A stretch of DNA of 40,874 nucleotides from Photobacterium aquimaris (GTDB taxonomy: Bacteria > Pseudomonadota > Gammaproteobacteria > Enterobacterales > Vibrionaceae), in the NCBI RefSeq assembly GCF_002954455.1, contig NZ_MSCC01000001.1:1546471-1587344 (forward strand). The letters run 5' to 3'. The notes beneath the pieces were generated by a model. That model ran no database searches and was not told the origin of the DNA. It saw nothing but the letters and a program-made list of their open reading frames with translations. Position numbers and translations under genes: made by a program. Shown one piece after another: positions 17,974-27,833 of this stretch (the first letter of the stretch is position 1; every line of letters begins with the position of its first letter).

Positions 17974-19341
17974 ATGAACGTTACAACTTCTATGTTAGTT
18001 CTGGCTATCAGTGCTAGCACGATAATACCAGCAACTCTGTTTGCTTCACCATCAGCAACCGTGACAACAACACAACAATCGCAACAGTTGACACAACTGA
18101 TCACTAAAGCGATTAAAAACGATGCGAGTATGGCTCAAATTAGTGCTCAGCAACGTGCAATGTATGCAACTAGTTTAGGCAATAACAGCTTACCTGATCC
18201 TAAGTTAAAACTGGGGGTTGGTGGCTTACCAACAGATAGTTTTTCTCTTAATACTGATCCAATGACCACACTATCTATTGGTTTAATGCAACAATTTGAC
18301 CGTGGTAACACCCTTGAATTACAACAACAAAAAGGGGAAATTCAAGCTCAGGCTATTAGTATTCAACATGCTGTTCGTGAACTCGATATTACCAATAAAA
18401 TGACACAATTGTGGTTAGAATTGGGCTATCAACAATCAGTTTACCATACCTTACAGCGCAACCACCGTTTAGTAATGGAGCTAGCTAATTTCACCAAGAC
18501 TAATTACGCTATTGGTAGAAGTGAAGCGCAAGATTTACTGCAAGTTAAATTGCAACTCGTCAAGATAGAAGACAAATTACAAACAAACCGACAAACACAA
18601 CATCGTATCATGGCACAACTGTCTGAATGGCTGGGAGCGGATTGGCTTACGACTCAAACCGTACTTCAGGCATCAGAACAGTTATCTTGGCAGCGGCTTA
18701 ACCAATTAATGCCGCAATTAACAGCCACCACCCAACATTATTCATTACTAAAACAACATCCAATGGTACTGATTGCTAATAGTGCTATTTCTGCTAATGA
18801 AACCCAAGTCACTATTAGCCAGCAAGCTTATAAACCTCAATTTGGCATTGAAGTTATGTATGCCTCTCGCCAAGCCAATGGTATGTCAGGTAAACCAGCC
18901 CCTGATCTGGTTAGTGCGTATCTCACCATGAATTTACCGCTATTTACTGATAACCGTCAAGATCATCATCTTGCCGCAGCGCAATATCAAGTGGGAGCCG
19001 CAAAATCCCAACGGGATCTACTGCTGAACCAAATGAATGCCAAGGTTAATGCTCTACTGGTTGAACGTGATAATTTAAGCCAACGTTTATCTCGCTATAC
19101 AACGACCCTACTTAAGCAAGCAAAAGCACGTACTCAAGCAGTTGAGCGTGGTTATCAAAATAATACCGCACAGTTTAATAATGTAATTGCCGCAGCTACT
19201 GATGAACTGACATTACTTATTGAACAAGCGCGAGTTATTACAGATTTAAACATCACTAACAGTAATTTAGCTACATTAGTTAATGGTTTTGATATTCAAC
19301 CACAATCGTTACAACTTCAGCATTCAACAGCCAATGAGTAG
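17974..19341 (+). CDS. cusC: CusC-like outer-membrane efflux protein (TolC family)
   Basis: 455-residue outer-membrane channel of an RND metal exporter. An upstream in-frame TTG (17962) exists, but ATG 17974 with GGA at 17964-17966 gives a clean signal peptide (cleavage near LFAS). The mature protein is a long Gln-rich alpha-helical repeat pattern, typical of the outer-membrane factor fold, with the early motif NNSLPDPKLKLGVGGLP. E. coli CusC is a lipoprotein, but here there is no lipobox Cys, so this channel is probably not lipidated. CusB starts eight bases after its stop. Confidence 0.88.
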   Translation: MNVTTSMLVLAISASTIIPATLFASPSATVTTTQQSQQLTQLITKAIKNDASMAQISAQQRAMYATSLGNNSLPDPKLKLGVGGLPTDSFSLNTDPMTTLSIGLMQQFDRGNTLELQQQKGEIQAQAISIQHAVRELDITNKMTQLWLELGYQQSVYHTLQRNHRLVMELANFTKTNYAIGRSEAQDLLQVKLQLVKIEDKLQTNRQTQHRIMAQLSEWLGADWLTTQTVLQASEQLSWQRLNQLMPQLTATTQHYSLLKQHPMVLIANSAISANETQVTISQQAYKPQFGIEVMYASRQANGMSGKPAPDLVSAYLTMNLPLFTDNRQDHHLAAAQYQVGAAKSQRDLLLNQMNAKVNALLVERDNLSQRLSRYTTTLLKQAKARTQAVERGYQNNTAQFNNVIAAATDELTLLIEQARVITDLNITNSNLATLVNGFDIQPQSLQLQHSTANE

Positions 19342-19349
19342 GTAGCAGC

Positions 19350-21071
19350 ATGTCTTCAAAAAATACAGTTAAAATCGCCACCGTTGCGTTACTTATTGGC
19401 ACTGCTGTTGGTGTTACAGCAACCCATTATATCTCAAATAACTCAACATCCATGACAGCAGTTGCCACAACAGCGACAGACGAAGAACCGTTATATTGGG
19501 TTGCTCCAATGGATCCCAATTACCAACGTGATAAACCAGGTAAGTCACCAATGGGGATGGATCTCATTCCTGTTTATACCGAGAAAAATACAGCAAACGA
19601 CAATGTTATAGGAACGGTGATTATTAACGCTGCGATTGAAAATAATTTAGGCGTAAAAACAGCGGCAGTGATAGAGCAAAATCTCGTACCTAAAATCAAT
19701 ACCATTGGCTATGTGGCTTTTGATGAAAGTCATCTCTGGCAAACCAATATTCGTGTTAGTGGTTGGGTTCAAAAATTATACGTCAATGCTGTTGGGGAAC
19801 AGGTAAATAAAGGTGATGTGCTATTTACACTTTATTCACCTGAACTCGTTAAATCTCAACAAGAATTACTTAATGCTTATCGCACTGGTCGCAGTGGTTT
19901 AATGCAAGGTGCGCGAGATAGATTAGCCGCTCTTGGCGTTGATAAACAACAAATCGAACATATTATCAAAACTGGCAAAGCCACCAAAACCATCGAAGTC
20001 AAAGCACTCGCTGATGGCATTATTGCGAGTTTAAACGTGCGTGAAGGTGGTTATCTATCCCCTGCACAAGCGGCTATCAGTGCAGGTCCACTTAATGAAG
20101 TTTGGGTTAATGCCGAAATATTTGAACGCCAAGCACACTGGATAACCACTGACAGTAAAGCCACCATGACATTAGATGCGATCCCCGGTCAGCAATGGCA
20201 AGGTAAGGTCGATTATGTTTACCCTATTTTAGATCCTAAAACACGTACATTACGGATGCGGTTAAAGTTTGCTAATCATAATGGTCAATTAAAGCCGAAT
20301 ATGTTTGCCAATATCACCCTAACCCCAAAAACAGAAACAGCCGTACTAACTATTCCTGCTCAAGCCGTAATTCGCTCAGGTGACATGACGCGTGTGGTAC
20401 TTGCTGAAGGCAATGGAAAATACCGTTCAGTAAAAATAGAAATTGGCCGTGAAGCAGATGATTTAGTTGAAGTTGTGGCTGGATTAACCACCGCAGATCG
20501 TATTGTCACTTCAGCGCAATTTATGCTTGATTCAGAATCCAGTAAAAGTGCTGATCTCTCACGTATAAATGGTGTCGACGGTGTCGATAAACACTCTATC
20601 GTCACTTGGGCTCAAGGTGAGATCACGGCGATCAATAACGATCAAGGTATATTAACCATCAACCACCAGCCAGTCAGATCTTGGAATTGGCCAGCAATGA
20701 CAATGGATTTTAAAGTCAATCAAACACTTACAATTAATGATCTCATCGTTGGTCAGCAAATTAAATTTGAAATTCAAAAAACGGCCAACAATCAGTTTCA
20801 AGTTATTGATTATAAAAAAGATACGACCGAAATGATTAATGAAATTTGGGTCAATGGCAATATCTCAATGTTAATGGCTGAATTTAATATAATCACAATT
20901 AACTACCAAGCTATTCCTGAATGGGAATGGCCAGCGGGTGAAATGAACTTTACCGTCAGTGATACTATTGTATTAAGCGATTTTAAACAGGATCAGCCAG
21001 TGCGATTTAAACTGGTTAAGAATGGCAGTGATTATACTCTGCAAGATCTTAAGCCAAGGGAGAATAAATAA
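19350..21071 (+). CDS. cusB: CusB-like periplasmic adaptor with two C-terminal CusF domains
   Basis: 573-residue membrane-fusion protein joining CusA to CusC. An N-terminal membrane anchor (about 8-26) is followed by a heavy-metal-binding motif at 48-76 (YWVAPMDP, then KSPMGMDLIPVY). The barrel-sandwich/adaptor core runs to about 400. Two CusF-type domains follow. The first keeps all four expected Cu/Ag ligands: His439, Trp447, Met450 and Met452. The second keeps Trp527 and Met532 but has Tyr519 and Gly530 at the His and first Met positions. In E. coli, CusF is a separate chaperone. The stop shares one base with the cusA start. Confidence 0.93.
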   Translation: MSSKNTVKIATVALLIGTAVGVTATHYISNNSTSMTAVATTATDEEPLYWVAPMDPNYQRDKPGKSPMGMDLIPVYTEKNTANDNVIGTVIINAAIENNLGVKTAAVIEQNLVPKINTIGYVAFDESHLWQTNIRVSGWVQKLYVNAVGEQVNKGDVLFTLYSPELVKSQQELLNAYRTGRSGLMQGARDRLAALGVDKQQIEHIIKTGKATKTIEVKALADGIIASLNVREGGYLSPAQAAISAGPLNEVWVNAEIFERQAHWITTDSKATMTLDAIPGQQWQGKVDYVYPILDPKTRTLRMRLKFANHNGQLKPNMFANITLTPKTETAVLTIPAQAVIRSGDMTRVVLAEGNGKYRSVKIEIGREADDLVEVVAGLTTADRIVTSAQFMLDSESSKSADLSRINGVDGVDKHSIVTWAQGEITAINNDQGILTINHQPVRSWNWPAMTMDFKVNQTLTINDLIVGQQIKFEIQKTANNQFQVIDYKKDTTEMINEIWVNGNISMLMAEFNIITINYQAIPEWEWPAGEMNFTVSDTIVLSDFKQDQPVRFKLVKNGSDYTLQDLKPRENK

Positions 21072-24000
21072 TGATCCCCGCTATTATTCGTTGGTCAATC
21101 CATAACCGTTTATTGGTATTAATTGCGGCCTTATTTTTAACTATTGGTGGCTTATACAGTGTTAAAAATACTCCTGTCGATGCCCTACCGGATCTGTCTG
21201 ATGTTCAAGTCATCATTAAGACCAGTTATCCAGGCCAAGCACCACAAGTGGTTGAAGATCAAGTGACTTACCCATTAACGACAGCTATGTTAGCCGTACC
21301 GGGGGCTGAGACTGTTCGAGGCTATTCTTTCTTTGGCGATTCCTATGTCTATATTATCTTTAATGATAAAACAGATATGTATTGGGCTCGCTCTCGTGTA
21401 CTGGAATATTTAAGCCAAGTTGCACCTAAGTTACCAACTAATGCAAAACCTACTTTAGGGCCAGATGCGACAGGAGTTGGCTGGATTTATAGTTATGTAT
21501 TACAAGATAAAACAGGTAAACATGATTTAGCCGAATTGCTTAGTTTACAAGATTGGTTTCTAAAGTATGAACTCCAAACTGTTGCAGGTGTTTCTGAAGT
21601 TGCAACCGTTGGCGGCATGGTAAAACAATACCAAGTTCAGATCGATCCATCCAAACTTCGCGCTTATAACCTTACTCTTCAACAAATCAATATGGCTATT
21701 CAAAACGGTAACCAAGAAACTGGTGCCTCTGTTATTGAAATGGCTGAAGCTGAACATATGGTTCGCACCACTGGCTATTTAACTAATATTGAAGACATAA
21801 AATCACTGCCTTTAAAAGTAACCGATAATGGTACGCCACTGCTATTAGGAGATATTGCAGATATTAATTTGGGGCCGCAAATGCGTCGAGGTATTTCCGA
21901 ATTTAATGGTGAAGGTGAAGCTGTCGGTGGGGTTGTTGTAATGCGTTTTGGTGAAAATGCTAGCCAAGTGATCACTAACCTCAAAACTAAGTTGGCTCAA
22001 TTACAACAAGGATTACCTGAAGGTGTTGAGATCGTTGCCACTTATGATCGGTCGACCTTAATTGACCATGCCGTTAAAAATCTTTGGCAAAAACTTGCTG
22101 AAGAATTTCTTGTTGTTGCCATCGTTTGCGCTTTATTTTTATTTCATATTCGCTCTTCATTAGTGATCGCGATTAGCTTGCCGATTGGTATTTTATCTGC
22201 TTTTATCGTCATGCATTGGCAAGGTATTAATGCCAATATCATGTCATTAGGCGGTATTGCAATAGCCATTGGCGCAATGGTTGATGGAGCTATCGTAATG
22301 ATAGAAAACGTTCATAAGCACATTGAACGAACTCCCCTCACCGATAAAAACCGTTGGCAAGTGATAGGTAAAGCTGCAGAAGAAGTAGGTACACCCTTGT
22401 TCTTCTCATTACTGATCATTACTCTAAGTTTTATTCCCGTGTTCGCGCTCGAAGGACAAGAAGGAAAAATGTTCTCTCCATTGGCATTTACTAAAACTTA
22501 TGCCATGGCTGCTGCTGCAGGTTTAGCAATAACGCTAGTGCCTGTACTAATGGGCTATTTCGTTCGAGGTAAGGTTCTACCTGAGCATAAAAACCCAGTT
22601 AACCGTACTGTTATTGCACTCTATCGACCATTGTTGAATTTAAGTCTTAAATTTCCAAAGACAATGATCGTGATTACGGTTGTCTTAATGGCATCTTCAT
22701 ATTACCCGTTAGCAAAACTTGGCAGTGAATTCATTCCTCCTTTGGATGAAGGTGATTTGATGTATATGCCAACCACCTACCCCGGTATTTCAATTGGTAA
22801 AGCACGGCAGTTATTACAACAAACCAATAAACTGATTAAAACCGTTCCTGAAGTCGCTACTGTTTGGGGCAAAGTTGGTCGTGCTGATACCGCAACCGAT
22901 CCTGCTCCTTTAACCATGATTGAAACCGTGATCCAGCTAAAACCACGGACTCAATGGCGCGATGGTGTTACCACGGAGTCTTTACGTAAGCAATTAGATC
23001 AGTTGATCCAATTTCCAGGGCTAACCAATGCTTGGGTAATGCCAATCAAAACTCGAATTGATATGTTAGCAACAGGAATTAAAACGCCGATAGGGATCAA
23101 AATTGCAGGGCCAGATCTAAAGGTGATCGAAAAGATCGGGACAGAACTTGAGCCTATTTTAAATAACATCACAGGCACAACCTCTATTTATGCTGAGCGT
23201 GTTGCTGGAGGGCGTTATATCACTATTGATATTAATCGTCGTCAAGCTGCACGTTATGGGTTAGCTATTAAAGATATTCAACAGATAGTCTCTACAGCTG
23301 TTGGCGGAATGAACGTTGGTGAAACCATTGAAGGTCTAGAGCGCTACCCTATTAATGTGCGTTACCCACAATCTTACCGTGATTCAGCCGCAAAATTAAA
23401 AAATCTGCCATTGATTACTCCCAATGGTGCCCGTATAGCACTAGCTGATGTTGCTAATATTCGTTATGAAGATGGTCCGCCAATGATCAAGACTGAAAAT
23501 GCACGTCCAAATGGATGGATATTTGTCGATATTGAACAGCGTGATTTAGGCTCTTACGTTGCCGAAGCACAACAAGTGGTCGCCAAAAAACTACAACTTC
23601 CCGTCGGTTATTCATTGGTGTGGTCAGGTCAATATGAGTATATGGAGCGAGCAAAATCCCGCTTGAGTATTGTCACGCCAATTACCCTTGCCATTATTAT
23701 GCTGCTGCTTTATTTCAGTTTCCGCCGAGTACAAGAAGTATTGATTATTATGGCAACTCTGCCATTAGCGATGGTAGGTGGTTTATGGTTGATGCTAATA
23801 CTGGGGTTTAATTTTTCAATTGCTGTTGGTGTTGGTTTTATCGCGCTCTCTGGTGTCGCGGTTGAAATTGGGGTGATTATGTTGGTGTACTTAAACCAGT
23901 CATGGGCCTTTAAAAAACAAGATGCACAAGATCAGCAACGTGCATTAACCGCAACAGATTTACAGCAAGCAATCAGTGAAGGTGCAGGCTTACGCGTTCG

Positions 24001-24247
24001 TCCCGTAATGATGACCGTACTAACCGTTATCATTGGTTTGATTCCGATAATGTATGGTTCTGGTACTGGTTCTGAAGTAATGCAACGTATTGCAGCACCA
24101 ATGATTGGCGGAATGGCGTCAGCGCTTTTACTAACCTTATTAGTATTACCTGCCATCTTCAAACTTTGGAAAAATCGCGAACTTAATACCAATACCAATA
24201 CCAATACTACAGCATCATTAAATTCATCATCAATTACAAAGGAATGA
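21071..24247 (+). CDS. cusA: CusA-like RND copper/silver efflux pump
   Basis: 1058-residue inner-membrane proton antiporter of the heavy-metal RND family, exporting Cu(I)/Ag(I) from the periplasm through CusB and CusC. Typical HME features are the opening IIRWSIHNRLLVLIAALF, the proton-relay motif AIGAMVDGAIVMIEN in TM4, and the periplasmic region RIDMLATGIKTPIGIKIAGP, close to E. coli CusA, whose corresponding Met binds metal. The C-terminus is a short Asn/Thr run (NTNTNTNTT) from a near-perfect AATACC repeat. The start overlaps cusB by one base; the cupredoxin gene follows three bases later. Confidence 0.96.
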   Translation: MIPAIIRWSIHNRLLVLIAALFLTIGGLYSVKNTPVDALPDLSDVQVIIKTSYPGQAPQVVEDQVTYPLTTAMLAVPGAETVRGYSFFGDSYVYIIFNDKTDMYWARSRVLEYLSQVAPKLPTNAKPTLGPDATGVGWIYSYVLQDKTGKHDLAELLSLQDWFLKYELQTVAGVSEVATVGGMVKQYQVQIDPSKLRAYNLTLQQINMAIQNGNQETGASVIEMAEAEHMVRTTGYLTNIEDIKSLPLKVTDNGTPLLLGDIADINLGPQMRRGISEFNGEGEAVGGVVVMRFGENASQVITNLKTKLAQLQQGLPEGVEIVATYDRSTLIDHAVKNLWQKLAEEFLVVAIVCALFLFHIRSSLVIAISLPIGILSAFIVMHWQGINANIMSLGGIAIAIGAMVDGAIVMIENVHKHIERTPLTDKNRWQVIGKAAEEVGTPLFFSLLIITLSFIPVFALEGQEGKMFSPLAFTKTYAMAAAAGLAITLVPVLMGYFVRGKVLPEHKNPVNRTVIALYRPLLNLSLKFPKTMIVITVVLMASSYYPLAKLGSEFIPPLDEGDLMYMPTTYPGISIGKARQLLQQTNKLIKTVPEVATVWGKVGRADTATDPAPLTMIETVIQLKPRTQWRDGVTTESLRKQLDQLIQFPGLTNAWVMPIKTRIDMLATGIKTPIGIKIAGPDLKVIEKIGTELEPILNNITGTTSIYAERVAGGRYITIDINRRQAARYGLAIKDIQQIVSTAVGGMNVGETIEGLERYPINVRYPQSYRDSAAKLKNLPLITPNGARIALADVANIRYEDGPPMIKTENARPNGWIFVDIEQRDLGSYVAEAQQVVAKKLQLPVGYSLVWSGQYEYMERAKSRLSIVTPITLAIIMLLLYFSFRRVQEVLIIMATLPLAMVGGLWLMLILGFNFSIAVGVGFIALSGVAVEIGVIMLVYLNQSWAFKKQDAQDQQRALTATDLQQAISEGAGLRVRPVMMTVLTVIIGLIPIMYGSGTGSEVMQRIAAPMIGGMASALLLTLLVLPAIFKLWKNRELNTNTNTNTTASLNSSSITKE

Positions 24248-24250
24248 ATC

Positions 24251-24781
24251 ATGAAAAAAACACTACTTATTTTAGCTCTAGCCTTAACAACCACCAACGC
24301 CATTGCAGCTACGAATCACTCAACAATGGAGCATAGTGCAATGGATCACAGTAGTATGGATCACTCACAAATGGACACTACTAAAATGGACCATCAGATG
24401 ATGAATATGAAAAGTATGTCTGATGTGGGTATGCCTGCGACAGGTTCAAAACCCGATAAAGTGGCCTATGTCATTCTCTCGGATGATATGCAAATCACCT
24501 TCAAACAACCTGTCGATATCAAGCCTAATGACGTGGTGCAATTTGTGGTTATCAACCAAGGTAAAATGGCACACGAGTTTTCAATTGGCTCTCCACAAGA
24601 GCAAGCACAAGCTCGACAAATTGGACAAGATCACCATATAGAAAGTGGTAATGCAGTTACAGTCGCACCAGGAAAAGCCAAACAGGTCTTATGGCATTTT
24701 CACGGCGGTAACAAAATTGAATTTGCTTGTAATATGGCTGGTCATGCCACCGCAGGTATGACCCAAACAATCACCTTATAA
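24251..24781 (+). CDS. Met/His-rich periplasmic cupredoxin-like copper-binding protein
   Basis: 176 residues. Signal peptide to about residue 19-20 (TNAIA). Residues 22-61 hold repeated M-D/E-H units with at least nine Met and five His, suited to binding Cu(I)/Ag(I) or Cu(II). A cupredoxin fold follows, with an intact type 1 copper set His108, Cys160, His165 and Met170 (motifs MAHEFSIG and CNMAGHATAGM). Last gene of the copper cluster, three bases after cusA with AAGGA overlapping the cusA end; likely a periplasmic copper carrier or sink. A strong terminator follows. Confidence 0.9.
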   Translation: MKKTLLILALALTTTNAIAATNHSTMEHSAMDHSSMDHSQMDTTKMDHQMMNMKSMSDVGMPATGSKPDKVAYVILSDDMQITFKQPVDIKPNDVVQFVVINQGKMAHEFSIGSPQEQAQARQIGQDHHIESGNAVTVAPGKAKQVLWHFHGGNKIEFACNMAGHATAGMTQTITL

Positions 24782-24791
24782 GTCTTTATTA

Positions 24792-24828
24792 AAAACGAGG
24801 TAGATCATGTGTTCTACCTCGTTTTATT
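24792..24828. terminator. Bidirectional terminator after the copper cluster
   Basis: A 13-bp perfect stem (AAAACGAGGTAGA, 24792-24804, with TCTACCTCGTTTT, 24813-24825) with an 8-base loop. Terminal A and T tracts let it serve the cupredoxin gene and the converging racemase gene. Confidence 0.9.
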
Positions 24829-24831
24829 TAA

Positions 24832-25914
24832 CTATTCAAAATCAGCATAATACTTAACGAATTTATCAGTGATAATTTCATCTAATGCATTAATACCACT
24901 GTAAACATCAATATCTAGCGCATGCAACTTGTGCTCAATATCCGTTGCTGACGCTGAAAAGAATAATGTTGGTAAATGAAAATAACTACCAGCAAGACTT
25001 TGGTTTCGCGCTGTTAAATAATCCACTGTATAATCAAAAATACGCTGCTGAATCTCTATACCTTCAGCTAATGACGATACCCTAAATGCTAATGGTTGTA
25101 CCCAGTCTAAGTGTTGCCCTTGATAAGTAGTCAAAGGTTGGGTTAACGGTTCAGTTTGTCCTTGAATTGACACTAATGCCTGTGCTAATGCCATCGATGC
25201 ATCAATCACTTCAACATTTTCTGGCAGTATCCCTTGTGCTTTAAATCGCTGACAACTGCTAGCCGTTAAAGCTAATGGCAATTCAGTGCAACCTAAGATC
25301 ACTTTTGAACAGCCTTGTGTTGCTATTTCATCACATATCACTTCACATAATAATATTTCCGCTTGCTTGGTGATTTGAGCGGTTTTAATACCAAAATTGG
25401 GATTATAAATTGCTTCCATTATCTTAGCTTGATTATCAACAGAAGGCTGCGTGGCTTTAATTCCCTGCTCTGTTAAGGCTGTTTGATATAATTTCGATTC
25501 TATTAGACTGTTAACCCCCATGACTAAAACCGTATCTTGACAACCTTGTAGCGACGTTGCTGTCTGTTGAATCATATCGACAAAAGTTACTGGTATCTCT
25601 GGCAAAATACGTCGAAATAATTCATGAGCACTATTGCAGGCTAAACCAAGCTGATCAACGGCTAAATATTGCATTAATCGTAATGTATAGGCCGCGGTAT
25701 CATATTTACGTAATTCGGGTATATCAGTTGGTAGCCATTGTTGCATCACTTCTTGAGGCTTATAGGCTAAACGTGAATTACCAAAAGCGACAAATTGATA
25801 GTCACTGTGCATTGGTAACGATGCCATTTTTAGCATTAGATCGACCATAGCTTCATTGCCCATACCACCAATGACACCAATACGTGGCGAGTGTAAATTA
25901 TCCGTAATTTTCAT
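24832..25914 (-). CDS. Aspartate/glutamate racemase-family protein with C-terminal extension
   Basis: 360 residues; ordinary members are about 230-250. Residues 10-250 are the cofactor-independent Asp/Glu/hydantoin racemase fold: GVIGGMGNEAM at the start, catalytic Cys93 in LACNSAHE and Cys209 in LGCTELPL. A standard enzyme of this type interconverts L- and D-amino acids, commonly aspartate. Residues from about 252 to the end form an extra region I do not recognise, with no membrane segment. The ATG is preceded only by a weak GAG. It is transcribed towards the terminator shared with the copper cluster. Confidence 0.85.
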   Translation of the reverse strand: MKITDNLHSPRIGVIGGMGNEAMVDLMLKMASLPMHSDYQFVAFGNSRLAYKPQEVMQQWLPTDIPELRKYDTAAYTLRLMQYLAVDQLGLACNSAHELFRRILPEIPVTFVDMIQQTATSLQGCQDTVLVMGVNSLIESKLYQTALTEQGIKATQPSVDNQAKIMEAIYNPNFGIKTAQITKQAEILLCEVICDEIATQGCSKVILGCTELPLALTASSCQRFKAQGILPENVEVIDASMALAQALVSIQGQTEPLTQPLTTYQGQHLDWVQPLAFRVSSLAEGIEIQQRIFDYTVDYLTARNQSLAGSYFHLPTLFFSASATDIEHKLHALDIDVYSGINALDEIITDKFVKYYADFE

Positions 25915-26073
25915 AAGCTCACTGACTCAACATTTATGACTGAAGTGAATAGCTTACAAATTCAGCTGTTTTTTTCTTTGATGAGTACAATCAATCCAAC
26001 CAATAAATTGATAAATGTGTTAGTAAATATTTCGAAACACAATGGCTATAATGTATTACTACACTACAGCCAA

Positions 26074-26101
26074 TAAAAAAGCAGCCCCAATGGGAGCTGC
26101 T
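26074..26101 (-). terminator. Terminator after yehS
   Basis: On the minus strand, AGCAGC-T-CCC pairs with GGG-GCTGCT around a 3-base loop, followed by six Ts. It lies 27 bases after the yehS stop. Confidence 0.82.
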
Positions 26102-26127
26102 TCTAACAGTCAGATCAACGAAGAGAA

Positions 26128-26619
26128 TTACTTCTCGTCAGTTGATTCTTCAAGTGACTCTACACCACGATGATTGATCTGAAGTGCTTGTAAAAAGTTA
26201 CGTAATACTTGATCTTTACAGTCACGGTAGTGTTTATGATCTACTTTACGGAAGAAAGCACTTAATTCATGCTTGCTTAAACGAAAGTCAACTAATTTAA
26301 ACAAATCAAGAACATCTTCTGCTTTTAGATTAAGTGCAATTTGTAATTTTCTAAAAATAATATTATTTGTGATTTTTATCTCTGGTGCTGGTTGAGCACC
26401 TTCTTTTTTGCCGCGTTTTTGATTAATAAAGCCATTTAAGAAAGTAGCAACTTGCTCATCAGAACAACTTTTATAACCTTCAGCATCATCTGCTTTTAAC
26501 CAGCTACACACTTGCTCACGTGTCACTTCACAATCAGCTGCTGCAAAAATAGCGATCATCTCGCTATCATTTAAATCAAAAGTATAGCGAACACGGCGCA
26601 AAACATCGTTATTAGTCAC
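26128..26619 (-). CDS. yehS: YehS-like DUF1456 protein
   Basis: 163 residues, GTG start with GGA upstream. I recognise the DUF1456 family. Two repeats are visible, at about 2-72 and 84-150, each beginning NN-x-x-x-R-x-x, with a central acidic stretch and an FLNGF/FLQAL-like end; the linker contains KRGKKEG. E. coli YehS has the same architecture. Function is unknown. No membrane segments or signal peptide, so cytoplasmic. It is followed by its own terminator. Confidence 0.9.
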   Translation of the reverse strand: MTNNDVLRRVRYTFDLNDSEMIAIFAAADCEVTREQVCSWLKADDAEGYKSCSDEQVATFLNGFINQKRGKKEGAQPAPEIKITNNIIFRKLQIALNLKAEDVLDLFKLVDFRLSKHELSAFFRKVDHKHYRDCKDQVLRNFLQALQINHRGVESLEESTDEK

Positions 26620-26696
26620 AATTTATCCAATTTAGTATGCCGTGGTTGCAATAATCACAGCGAAATTATCGGCGAAGAATAACAGATAATCCATTG

Positions 26697-27593
26697 CTAT
26701 TCACCCGTATCTAGTAGCTTTTGCACATCAACTATACCGATCAGAGCTTTGTTCAATGGATTTTTCTCGGCAGTAATCAATAATCTTCCCTGACCATTCC
26801 AATGAATAGCTTCCCACTGTGAATAAATACCTAACCGTTTATAAATGCCCGTCGACCAATCTGGCTCGTTATTCTTCACTTTTACCAACCAAATGAATGA
26901 GTACCCTAAATACATATTTTTACGGTAGCCAATGAAGGCTAAGGTTGCTGTTTGTGGATCATAATCAACCCCAGTAATTAAACCTTTACTTGGATATTCA
27001 GCAACAGGTTTAACATATTGCATTTTATCTACTATTGATGTGTTTATACGATACAGTTTTGTGTTTTCATCTTTCCAGTTTTTTGTAAACAGCCATAACT
27101 GATCACCAACAATGGTAATCGCTTCACTGTCAAAATTATGCTTATTAAACCAACCTTTTTTAAAATCAGTATATTGGTAATTTAATACTGCCGTTGGCGT
27201 TACGACTTGTTGGTGACTAAGTTGACTTTTGGCGACTTTATAAATAACACCACCTTTACGCTTGGCAAGATTGTTACCAACATCGCCAATATATAGATAT
27301 TGCTGATCTTGCGCTAAGTCTTCCCAATCTCGATTAAGGCTTTTATTAATTTTTACCGTCTGTACAACAGCTGTTAAATCATGATTTAATCGATAAAGCT
27401 TATTTTGACCATAAGTATCATTCTGAGTCCAAATATCACCATCAATAATAGCTAACCCCGATGTCTCGCTTAGCTTTTTAGGCATATATGCCAAAATATC
27501 TACATAAAGGGTATTCCGTACAAAATAAGTAGCTACCATACTGCATGAAGACAGTAATAATACAGCTATCAATCCTATTAGAATTCTTTTCAT
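26697..27593 (-). CDS. Lipoprotein with predicted beta-propeller-like repeats, function unknown
   Basis: 298 residues. The N-terminus is a lipoprotein signal with lipobox LSSC, so Cys17 should be lipidated. The rest has repeated short beta-type stretches: SGLAIIDGDIWTQND, NRDWEDLA followed by LYIGDVGNN, FDSEAITIVGDQLWLF, and QWEAIHWNGQGRLLIT. This resembles SdiA-regulated or phytase-esterase-like beta-propellers, but I cannot assign a reaction. No clear ribosome binding site precedes the ATG. A 77-base gap separates it from yehS on the same strand. Confidence 0.7.
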   Translation of the reverse strand: MKRILIGLIAVLLLSSCSMVATYFVRNTLYVDILAYMPKKLSETSGLAIIDGDIWTQNDTYGQNKLYRLNHDLTAVVQTVKINKSLNRDWEDLAQDQQYLYIGDVGNNLAKRKGGVIYKVAKSQLSHQQVVTPTAVLNYQYTDFKKGWFNKHNFDSEAITIVGDQLWLFTKNWKDENTKLYRINTSIVDKMQYVKPVAEYPSKGLITGVDYDPQTATLAFIGYRKNMYLGYSFIWLVKVKNNEPDWSTGIYKRLGIYSQWEAIHWNGQGRLLITAEKNPLNKALIGIVDVQKLLDTGE

Positions 27594-27833
27594 TATTAAT
27601 TAGTTACCCATATATTACACAATATAACAAAGCAATAATTAACCATCATATCATTATCTTTAACATATGAAAAATCAGTATAAACCATACAAAAACATGA
27701 GATAAATAGGCATTTTTTATGATTAACAACCATAATTAACCCCAAACCTATTAATTTACGTTTACTTAGGTATGGCAGGTAAAATGATATTCAATATTTC
27801 GCACTTCATTAAATATAACACAAGTTAGTAATA

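Noticed and set aside
24184..24215. AATACC repeat at the end of cusA as a regulatory repeat
   Set aside because: It lies in frame in the disordered C-terminus (Asn-Thr units) and is short; a simple coding microsatellite.
23932..24303. 123-codon minus-strand frame across the cusA/cupredoxin junction
   Set aside because: Overlaps two well-supported plus-strand genes and has no family features.
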